Below the pieces are notes generated by a model. That model saw nothing but the letters and a program-made list of their open reading frames with translations. It made no database searches and was not told where the DNA came from. Both the position numbers and the translations under genes were made by a program. From assembly GCA_023409435.1 (NCBI GenBank), contig JAEYHP010000155.1:1-34985 (forward strand): a DNA stretch of 34,985 bases. The letters run 5' to 3'. This stretch comes from Bacillota bacterium. Lineage in GTDB: Bacteria > Bacillota > Clostridia > Christensenellales > CAG-138. The stretch's first letter is position 1. Each line of letters starts with the position of its first letter. This document shows positions 8,417 through 15,143 of the stretch, one piece after another.

Positions 8417-10115
8417 GGGCTTTTATTTCAAGCTTGCGCGCTCCAACGTCATGCGCAGCCGCCAGGTATACGTGCCGTATTTCTTGGCTGCGGCCATCAT
8501 CAGCGGCGTGTATTTTCTGATACTGGCCATGATATTCTCGCCGGGGCTCAAAAACGTGCCGGGCGGGGAGACCGCACAGGCGATGTTTATTGCGGGCATT
8601 GTGGTGTTTACGCTGTTCGCGTTCTTCTTTATGCTCTATATCAATGCGTTCTTGGTCAAACGCAGGAAAAAGGAGTTTGGCCTCTACAGCGTATTGGGCA
8701 TGAACCGGCGGCAGGTTGCGCGCGTGCTTAAATGGGAAAACCTCATTGTTGTGGGGGCTGGCGTACTCGCGGGCATTGCGCTGGGCATGATAGTGGGCCG
8801 CCTGCTCTTTTTGCTGCTGATGCATATCCTGCACGCCGTGGAAGGCAGCGCGTTCGTGCTTCCCTGGTTTGCATTCGCGGGCACCGCGCTGCTCTTTTTT
8901 GCAGTATTTGTTGCCACCTCCCTCTATAACGGCATCCGCATTCGCGTTACGGATACGGCAGAGCTGTTGAAGAGCGACCGCAAAGGCGAAAAGGAATCAA
9001 GGGCCGTCGCGCCCGCCGCCGTATTCGGGCTGCTGCTGTTGGGGCTTGCGTACCTGGTGGCCATTTTCTCCAATAACACTGGAATGGCGATGGGGCTGTT
9101 TTTCCCAGCGGCGTTTGTGGTTATTATTGCGACATACCTCTTGTTCAACGCAGGCAGCATCGCGTTTTTGCAGCTGCTCCGGCGCAACAAACGGGTTTAC
9201 TATAAGCCGGAAAACTTCATCTCCATCTCTTCCATGTTCCACCGCATGCGTCAGAACGCGCGGGGGCTTGCAAGCATCTGCATTTTTTCTACCATGCTCA
9301 TTGTGACGGTAGCGGGTACGTCTTCGCTTTATCTTGGACGGGAACAGATTTTGAGGGAACTGCATCCGTATGATCTGCGCATGAACTTGCAGGATATTGG
9401 CGCGGGCGGCTACGCGCAGGTCGATGACCTTTTGGGCGGGCTTGCCGCCGAGCATGGCGTGGAGTTATCCGGATCGCCGGAGAAGCTTGTGACCCCGGAG
9501 AATGCTCCGGAAAACAACATCGGCATGATCGTGCGCTATGAAAACTCCGAGTTTGTGCAGCTAAAGCATGGACTGGTGCTGGATGGCATATTGATGCTGG
9601 ACATCAAGGGCTCAGAACAGGATGGAACGGCGTTTGTATCGGCGTTTGAGGACGCGATGCTGGACCGCTATGGGGAAATTAGCGGCATCAACGATATTTA
9701 TTCAGCGCGCATCAACGGATATGGCGTATATGGCGGCCTTTTGTTCCTGGGCGTGTTCTTCGGGGTGCTGTTCCTTGCGGTGACGGTGCTGATGATCTAT
9801 TTCAAGCAGGTCACGGAAGGGCAGGAAGACAAAGAACGCTTTGAGATCCTGCAAAAAGTGGGCATGCAGAGCGAGGAAGTGAAGGATACCATAAACAAGC
9901 AGATCCTGTGGGTGTTCTTCCTGCCGCTCATCGGCGCGCTCATGCACATACTCGCCGCAAGCAATATGATATCCAAAATGCTCGAAGTGTTCAGCCTCTT
10001 TGACAAGACGCTCACCTTGGGCTGCATACTCGTTACCTCCGCGGTGTTCGCACTGGTATATCTGATCGTTTACCGTCAGACGGCGAACGTATACTATAAA
10101 ATGGTTAGACGATAA
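8400..10115 (+). CDS. FtsX-type ABC permease, BceB-like, with a short extracellular domain
   Basis: A 571-residue membrane protein. GTG at 8400 is chosen because GGAGG sits six bases upstream; an earlier in-frame frame extension to 8286 lies inside the ATPase gene. Hydrophobic segments fall at about 26-45, 60-80, 110-150, 195-240 and 285-305, then come about 135 soluble residues, then three terminal helices. This matches the ten-helix BceB layout with the sensor loop between helices 7 and 8. In BceB that loop is about 200 residues, so this one is clearly shorter, giving 571 rather than about 640 residues in total. Substrate is likely a cell-wall-targeting peptide, by family. Confidence 0.87.
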   Translation: MSRVNKGFYFKLARSNVMRSRQVYVPYFLAAAIISGVYFLILAMIFSPGLKNVPGGETAQAMFIAGIVVFTLFAFFFMLYINAFLVKRRKKEFGLYSVLGMNRRQVARVLKWENLIVVGAGVLAGIALGMIVGRLLFLLLMHILHAVEGSAFVLPWFAFAGTALLFFAVFVATSLYNGIRIRVTDTAELLKSDRKGEKESRAVAPAAVFGLLLLGLAYLVAIFSNNTGMAMGLFFPAAFVVIIATYLLFNAGSIAFLQLLRRNKRVYYKPENFISISSMFHRMRQNARGLASICIFSTMLIVTVAGTSSLYLGREQILRELHPYDLRMNLQDIGAGGYAQVDDLLGGLAAEHGVELSGSPEKLVTPENAPENNIGMIVRYENSEFVQLKHGLVLDGILMLDIKGSEQDGTAFVSAFEDAMLDRYGEISGINDIYSARINGYGVYGGLLFLGVFFGVLFLAVTVLMIYFKQVTEGQEDKERFEILQKVGMQSEEVKDTINKQILWVFFLPLIGALMHILAASNMISKMLEVFSLFDKTLTLGCILVTSAVFALVYLIVYRQTANVYYKMVRR

Positions 10116-10130
10116 GGAAGAATAAAAAGA

Positions 10131-10162
10131 AAAGGACTGCCGATATTTTTCGGCAGTCCTTT
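10131..10162. terminator. Bidirectional intrinsic terminator between bceB-like gene and the metalloregulator
   Basis: A perfect 13-bp stem (10131-10143 with 10150-10162) with an A/T loop. It is flanked on one side by A-rich and on the other by T-containing sequence. The convergent genes end at 10115 and 10161, so it serves both. Confidence 0.8.
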
Positions 10163-10595
10163 ACTCATTTTCCGGCTGTTCGGCGCGGAGCCTTACCACC
10201 AATTTTTCAATATTCTCCACCGTGCGGCGGTTGAAAAAATGCTCGATCAGCTCCACCTGCTCCAAATCCTCCGGCACACCGTTGACGATGCATAAAAACT
10301 CATGCAGTACGTCATGCCGGTAAAGAAGGTAATCCCCTTCCGCTTCTCCCTGCGGCGTGAGCTTCAAATACGCGTAGGGGTGGTATTCCACAAGCCCCCG
10401 GGATGCTAGCTGCTGCATCATTTTGGTGACGGAAGAAGGCTTAACGTTGAGGCTTTCCGCCACAGCCTGCACGCGCACCACCGGATCCATGCGCGAGAGG
10501 CGGCAGATCATTTCCAGGTAATCCTCCATTGTGCGCGTGATGGCGCGCTTCTGCACACGGTCATAACCGTCCAGCGTACGAAATTCGCTCTTCAT
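10161..10595 (-). CDS. MntR/DtxR-family metal-dependent transcriptional regulator
   Basis: A 144-residue repressor, the length of Bacillus MntR (142). The winged helix spans about 22-80 (PSSVTKMMQQLASRGLVEY is the recognition region). The six residues that bind manganese in B. subtilis MntR appear conserved: D25 and E28 in MEDYLE, H94 in YRHDVLHEF, and E115, E118, H119 in VELIEH. The larger SH3 domain of true DtxR/IdeR proteins is absent. It is divergent from feoA-feoB, so it may regulate iron(II)/manganese transport there. Which metal activates it in vivo is not decided by the sequence. AAAGGGGTG precedes ATG at 10595. Confidence 0.88.
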   Translation of the reverse strand: MKSEFRTLDGYDRVQKRAITRTMEDYLEMICRLSRMDPVVRVQAVAESLNVKPSSVTKMMQQLASRGLVEYHPYAYLKLTPQGEAEGDYLLYRHDVLHEFLCIVNGVPEDLEQVELIEHFFNRRTVENIEKLVVRLRAEQPENE

Positions 10596-10732
10596 GTGTC
10601 ACCCCTTTCACCCTTTTTTCCCCCGCCGCATAGTATTGTGTCAGGGAAACTTCCTTGCACCGCTGCAACAGCAGAACGGACGTAACGAAGTGCCGCCTAT
10701 TTAGTGAAGCATATGAAAGGAATGAAAAGAGT

Positions 10733-10963
10733 ATGATGGAAAGTCTTCTGCAGGCGCCTATTGGCTTAGCGGTACGGGTGGCGTCTCTGTACGCGAGTGA
10801 AACGATGCGCAGGCGGCTTTTGGATATGGGCCTAACGCCCGGTGCGTGTGCAACCTGTTTATATGAGGCCCCGTCCGGCGACCCCAAGGCCTATTTTATC
10901 CGCGGCGCGGTTGTGGCTTTGCGCAATGAAGACGCTTCGACCGTGCGGCTGATGCCGGTATAA
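10733..10963 (+). CDS. feoA: Ferrous iron transport accessory protein FeoA
   Basis: A 76-residue SH3-like protein. PIGLAVRVASLYASETMRRRLLDMGLTPGA matches the FeoA pattern in which a loop ends in RRLxxMGLxPG, and the C-terminus RGAVVALRNEDASTVRL is the typical closing strand. FeoA is a small cytoplasmic partner of FeoB. Start at the first of two adjacent ATGs (10733), with AAAGGA some distance upstream. Eleven bases separate it from feoB. Because feoB is split, the FeoA product currently has no intact partner within this window. Confidence 0.9.
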   Translation: MMESLLQAPIGLAVRVASLYASETMRRRLLDMGLTPGACATCLYEAPSGDPKAYFIRGAVVALRNEDASTVRLMPV

Positions 10964-10974
10964 GAGGAGGGAAA

Positions 10975-12300
10975 ATGGAAGAGCAGTTCAAGCGCCCGCC
11001 GCTTCTGCAGATACACAGGGAAAATGAAAACGATACCGTCATTGCCTTAGCTGGCAATCCCAATGTGGGAAAATCCACCGTGTTTAACGCTTTGACCGGA
11101 ATGCGCCAGCATACCGGGAACTGGCCGGGGAAGACGGTGGCGAGCGCCCAGGGTCGCGCCGTATTCCATAAAGCCGGGTATGTACTGGTAGACCTGCCCG
11201 GCACCTATTCGCTGATGGCACATTCCACAGAGGAGGAAATCGCAAGGGATTTCCTCCTTTTTGGCGGCGCACAAGCGGCGGTTGTGGTGTGCGACGCCAC
11301 CTGTCTGGAACGGAATTTGAACCTGGTACTGCAAACGCTGGAGCTTGCGCCGCATACCGTCGTCTGCGTGAATCTGATGGATGAGGCGGCGAAAAAAGGG
11401 ATCAAGCTGGATCTTCCCGCACTTGAGCGCATGCTTCATGTGCCGGTGGTGGGGACCTCCGCGCGGGAAAACAAGGGCCTCAATGACTTGATGGCCCGCG
11501 TAGAAGAGATTGTGGCGCAGCGCGGCAAAGCGCCGTACGAAGTCCGCTACGCGCCAGCGGTGGAGGAGGCGGTGTCCATCCTGCTGCCCGCGCTTTCTGA
11601 ACTTCCGCTTCAAAACCTTCCGCCCCGGTTTACGGCGTTAAAGCTGCTGGAGGGCAACCAGACGCTGCTTGCCCGCATCCGGGAGCAGCTTGGCCTTGAC
11701 CTTCCCGAACTTTTGCAGGAACCGCTTTCCCGTGCGCGGGAGGCGCTGCGCATGGGAGGCATAGAAAAGCTGGAAGACGCGCTGGTGGCAGGCTTGTACC
11801 AGGAGGCAGAACGCTTGGCCGCTGCCTGTGTCACGCAGCCTAAGGAGCAATACCAGGCGCGGCAGTGGAAGCTCGATAAGCTTTTGACCGGCAAATGGAC
11901 GGGAACACTCATCATGCTGCTGATGCTTGCGGTGGTGTTCTATATTACGATCGCGGGCGCAAACGTACCTTCCCGTCTGCTGGGAGAAGGATTGTTCTGG
12001 GTTGGGGACCGGTTTTCGGAAGGCTTGCTGGCTGTGGGCGTCCCGGAATGGCTGCGCGGCTTGCTGTTGGATGGCGTATACCGCGTGCTCGCTTGGGTGG
12101 TGTCCGTCATGCTGCCGCCCATGGCGATATTCTTCCCGCTGTTTACGCTGCTGGAGGATTTGGGCGTGCTGCCGCGCGTGGCGTTCAACCTGGACCACCG
12201 CTTCCGCAAATGCAACGCCTGCGGGAAACAGAGCCTCACCATGTGCCTGGGATCCAATCGTGTAACTTTTTATCCTGAGTATTCTTTCATAGCTGGTTGA
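10975..12300 (+). pseudogene. feoB: feoB 5' part: ferrous iron transporter B interrupted by the mobile element
   Basis: The N-terminal G domain is intact: G1 GNPNVGKST (27-35), G3 DLPG, G4 NLMD. It is followed by the helical GDI-like region and the first membrane segments (about 313-330 and 360-395). The frame proceeds into CNACGKQSLTMC, the conserved motif preceding GFGCN, and then leaves feoB at the junction near 12242-12246. Fifteen element-encoded residues follow before a stop at 12298-12300, giving a 441-residue product that lacks most of the transmembrane permease. The missing part resumes at 34909 in the same strand and frame. As it stands it cannot transport iron; the soluble GTPase might still be made. 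Confidence 0.93.
12238..12263. other. Left junction of the element (attL)
   Basis: Host feoB sequence runs up to the shared core ACCATGTGC (12238-12246). Element sequence then begins and contains AATCGTGT (12256-12263), the right-hand arm of the inverted repeat that flanks the core in the reconstructed attP. The central dinucleotide by symmetry is TG at 12242-12243. Confidence 0.85.
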
Positions 12301-13895
12301 GCCTGGAAACGGAAATAGATGCGAATATTCTGGTGCTTGAGCTTCTTGCGATTTTTGGTACTCTCATACCGCGGCTCCGAAACTTCTATCCGCTCAATAA
12401 GCTTGAAAAGCAGTTCGGGGGTAAGTTCCTCTATTGTATCGTATTGTCTGACGAGTTCCTCAAATTTGCCGTAAGCCTCCTGAATTCCTGCCGCATCAAA
12501 CTGGCTGATTTTCTTCTCCGCTGCCCTGATCTTATCCGTAAGCATCTGAGATTCGGTCTCATACTTGCCCATTAGTTTGGAAAAGCGTTCCTGATTGACG
12601 GTTCCAGAGGCAAAATCCTCATATAGTTTCTCAACAATAGTGTCAATTTCCTGCATGCGCTTTTGAAGCTTTTGCGTATTAATCTCCTTCGAGGAAGCTT
12701 TCCGCTGCGTTTCCATCGCCTTTTGCAAGTCCTCCAGGATCGATATCCGATCTTCCGCCGATATGGAAATTTGCTCATTCAACGATTTTAAAACAAGGTC
12801 ATAGAGCACCGTATAGTGAATTCCATGGGTGGTACACGCCCTGGGACCAGACTGCTTATACCCAGCGCAAACGAGGTTATATGGGCGCTTTCGGGAATGT
12901 ACGGGCGACATGCGGCGGCCGCAGGTATCGCACCAGGCAAGGCCGGCAAATATGTTTTTAAAATTCCCGCCTTTGGGCACATACTTCGCCCTGGAGCGTC
13001 TGCGGACAATGGTGAAGGTCTCTGCATCAACGATGGGTTCGTGCGTATTGGGTACAACGATCCAGTCTTCAGGGCTGTTTTTGATCTGTAAGTCACTTTT
13101 GAAGGATACCTTTGTGGTTTTGTGCTGGATCATCTCGCCCAGATACGTCCGGTTTGAAAGCATTTTATAAATAACGGGCGCAATCCACTCCCCCTTGGTC
13201 CTGTATTTGCCGATCTCCAGGCTGTTCCTGTTCATGCACCGATATGCGAGCGGAGTGGGTACCTTTCGCTTGTTCAGGATGCGTGCTATTTCCCTGTTCC
13301 CAACCCCTTGCAGCGCCATTTGGTATATCTCGCGGACGATTTCAGCCGCCGGTTCGTCAATGACAAAACGCCTCGGATTTTCTGGGTCTCTTTTATATCC
13401 GTACGGAGGAAAGCAGCCGACATGTTCGCCCTCACGCATATGCGCGAGAAAGGCCGAGCGGATTTTCTTGGATGTATCACGCGCATACATTTCGTTCAGG
13501 ACATTTTTAAACGGTACCACATCGTTATATGGGCTGTCCGAATCGTAACCGTCGTTGATCGCGATACATCTTACACTCTTTGAAGGAAAGTATATTTCGG
13601 TATACTGCCCTGTAAGGATATAGTCGCGTCCGAGCCTTGAAAGATCCTTTAAAAGGATAAGATTCACCTTCTTGTCCTCGATGTCGGCAATCATCCTTTT
13701 AAAGCCCGGACGTTCAAAGTTTGTCCCGCTCCACCCATCATCCACATATTCATCATACACCGTAAACCCATGCTCTTTGGCATAGCTTCTTAGCATTTTG
13801 CGCTGCGTATCGATGCTGGAGCTTTCAGCGGTCCCTTCATCATCCTTGGACAACCGCAGATAAATCGCCGCCATATAGGTTGAATTTGGCTTCAC
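12270..13895 (-). CDS. Large serine recombinase, TndX/TnpX-like integrase
   Basis: A 541-residue recombinase. The catalytic resolvase domain spans 8-150, with nucleophile S16 in YLRLSKDDEG, then DDGWSGTNFERPGF and KDLSRLGRDY, motifs of the TndX/TnpX group. The recombinase domain lies at about 165-275. A zinc ribbon begins with CDTCGRR at about residue 335 and continues to CAGYKQSGPRACTTH. A long coiled coil follows from about 390 to 470. Length agrees with TndX of Tn5397 (533). GTG at 13895 is preceded by AGGAGG. Its 3' end lies seven bases from attL and overlaps the frame-shifted feoB tail by 31 bases in opposite orientation. It should both integrate and, perhaps with a helper, excise the element. 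The frame appears intact. Confidence 0.95.
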   Translation of the reverse strand: MKPNSTYMAAIYLRLSKDDEGTAESSSIDTQRKMLRSYAKEHGFTVYDEYVDDGWSGTNFERPGFKRMIADIEDKKVNLILLKDLSRLGRDYILTGQYTEIYFPSKSVRCIAINDGYDSDSPYNDVVPFKNVLNEMYARDTSKKIRSAFLAHMREGEHVGCFPPYGYKRDPENPRRFVIDEPAAEIVREIYQMALQGVGNREIARILNKRKVPTPLAYRCMNRNSLEIGKYRTKGEWIAPVIYKMLSNRTYLGEMIQHKTTKVSFKSDLQIKNSPEDWIVVPNTHEPIVDAETFTIVRRRSRAKYVPKGGNFKNIFAGLAWCDTCGRRMSPVHSRKRPYNLVCAGYKQSGPRACTTHGIHYTVLYDLVLKSLNEQISISAEDRISILEDLQKAMETQRKASSKEINTQKLQKRMQEIDTIVEKLYEDFASGTVNQERFSKLMGKYETESQMLTDKIRAAEKKISQFDAAGIQEAYGKFEELVRQYDTIEELTPELLFKLIERIEVSEPRYESTKNRKKLKHQNIRIYFRFQAQPAMKEYSG

Positions 13896-13979
13896 ATTTC
13901 CTCCTTTTCAAGGTAATCAACCCATAATAATTGCGCCTTCAATGATACAAAAGGGTAGGGCAAAAAGGGAATGATTCTG

Positions 13980-14120
13980 TCAATTTCTGCTCATATCGAG
14001 CAGGATAAGTTCTTTAACAAGCTGCCCGTATGGTTTGCTGCCTGTTGATTTGATTTCAACTGTATATTTGTTGCCTTTGGCAACTATGGGCGCCCGGTTA
14101 TCATTCTTTTTTGCTTCCAC
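13980..14120 (-). CDS. Small 46-residue ORF upstream of the recombinase, possibly TnpW-like
   Basis: GTG at 14118-14120, preceded by AGGTGAG at six bases, opens a 46-codon frame ending TGA at 13980. The product begins VEAKKNDNRAP and contains KGNKYTVEIKSTG followed by a helix-like PYGQLVKELILLD. It is basic at the start and amphipathic at the end. Small proteins of this size and position (a beta-strand pair plus helix, just upstream of a TnpX-type recombinase) are annotated as TnpW in Tn4451-like transposons. The resemblance here is by layout and weak pattern, not a firm match. Same strand as the recombinase, 84 bases upstream, probably co-transcribed. Function unknown; a directionality or expression helper is one possibility. 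Confidence 0.6.
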   Translation of the reverse strand: MEAKKNDNRAPIVAKGNKYTVEIKSTGSKPYGQLVKELILLDMSRN

Positions 14121-14213
14121 AAACTCTCACCTCACATAAGTGTATGAGGTCATCCGGGTAATTTGCCTGTCTCAAAATAAAAGGAGCGAATATTGTACTC
14201 CGATTTATATGTT

Positions 14214-14242
14214 TGTATATTCCGCTTATCATGCTGATTCAA
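14214..14242 (-). promoter_or_regulatory. Candidate sigma-A promoter for the small ORF and recombinase
   Basis: On the minus strand: -35 TTGAAT (14237-14242), 17-base spacer, -10 TATACA (14214-14219). It lies about 95 bases before the small ORF. A short stem (14130-14149) may cover part of that ORF's ribosome binding site. Confidence 0.6.
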
Positions 14243-14417
14243 GATTTTGTGGATGCAAGTGAATGATAGAGCCTGAGTTCGACCTTCTGTATGGTTGGGT
14301 CCTTTTGAATTGGTTGCCGATGCTTCCTCTGAATCGCTTTCAAAAGACGGGACTGTGGAGCATAGCGCATTCAATATATTGCATGGAGTCATATGATGTG
14401 AATCAAATCGTTCATGC

Positions 14418-14473
14418 GCTCTCGAAATGAGAGCTTTCAAATAGCAAGAAGTCCCGCTTTCGCAGGACTTCTT
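14418..14473 (-). terminator. Tandem hairpins, second with GAAA tetraloop; possible terminator of the cargo transcript
   Basis: Hairpin one: GCTCTC/GAGAGC (14418-14434). Hairpin two, in the minus sense: nine outer pairs (14446-14454 with 14465-14473), then a U-G pair and two G-C pairs closing a GAAA loop. No clear U tract follows on the minus strand, so Rho-independent termination is uncertain; they lie about 160 bases past ilvN. Confidence 0.35.
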
Positions 14474-14628
14474 CAAATCAAAACAGCCCTCTTCTTGTAT
14501 TTTCTAACCTGTCAGACTTCGGTTGCGCCTCCATTATTACAAAGCCAGTGGCAGTTTTCAGCGCTGCGAAAGCAGTTCTATCAGCACCTCACGGTATGCT
14601 CAGGCAGAAACGCAGAGTATGTATGCCG

Positions 14629-15141
14629 TTATTCTAAAGACGTTTGACGGGCGCACTTTTCTATAGCGACCACGCCGCCGCGCACCACCTCGATTTTCGG
14701 GTACTTGCGCATGGCGGATATCAGTTCGTTGTTCTCTTCCTCCTGCGCGACCACCTCGAGCAGTATGCTGTCCGGCCCTTTGCCCGCCACGCGCGCCTTG
14801 AACTTTTGGGCGGCCTTTACAATATCGCCCATCATCGTCTTGTCGCACTCCATTACCTTAAGCAATAAAAGCTCCTGTTTGACGACATCGGCTTCCGTAA
14901 AATCCAGCACGCGGATGATATCGACGCTCCGGTTGAGCTGCTTTTTAATCTGCTCGAACGTTTCGTCGCTGCACAAAAGCCCGATCGTCATGCGGGAAAT
15001 CGTAATATCCTCGGTGGTACCCACCGTCAGCGTTTCGATGTTATATGCCTTTCCTGCCAATAAGCCGGAAATCTTGGCGAGAACACCCAGCCTGTTCTCC
15101 ACAAAGAGGGACAAAAACCGGTAACTCAGCTCCGAACCCAT
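14629..15141 (-). CDS. ilvN: Acetolactate synthase small (regulatory) subunit
   Basis: A 170-residue protein with the N-terminal ACT domain (about 7-80): RFLSLFVENRLGVLAKISGLL and AYNIETLTVGTTED are signature segments of IlvN/IlvH. The C-terminal domain (about 85-160) is the usual partner in small subunits of this length. It binds valine or other end products and activates the large subunit. It lies two bases after ilvB, with GGAGGG six bases before ATG at 15141. Its presence argues that the large subunit is a true acetohydroxyacid synthase rather than a catabolic acetolactate synthase, which works without one. Last cargo gene before the recombination module. Confidence 0.93.
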   Translation of the reverse strand: MGSELSYRFLSLFVENRLGVLAKISGLLAGKAYNIETLTVGTTEDITISRMTIGLLCSDETFEQIKKQLNRSVDIIRVLDFTEADVVKQELLLLKVMECDKTMMGDIVKAAQKFKARVAGKGPDSILLEVVAQEEENNELISAMRKYPKIEVVRGGVVAIEKCARQTSLE

Positions 15142-15143
15142 AT

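Larger units (their letters stand above)
14121..14628. other. AT-rich intergenic region between recombinase module and ilvN
   Basis: About 500 bases without a convincing gene. It holds a promoter for the recombinase module (14214-14242) and two adjacent hairpins (14418-14434 and 14446-14473). A 108-codon frame at 14150-14476 begins with TTG, lacks a ribosome binding site, and its first codons lie in the second hairpin, so I do not call it. Confidence 0.5.

Noticed and set aside
12238..12246. Shared ACCATGTGC read as a transposase target-site duplication
   Set aside because: Further matching bases around it are imperfect, the arms form an inverted repeat centred on it, and a serine recombinase (which makes no target duplication) is adjacent. 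It is better read as a common core.
14150..14476. 108-codon minus-strand frame between the recombinase module and ilvN
   Set aside because: TTG start, no ribosome binding site, initial codons fall in a stable hairpin, and no family is recognised.
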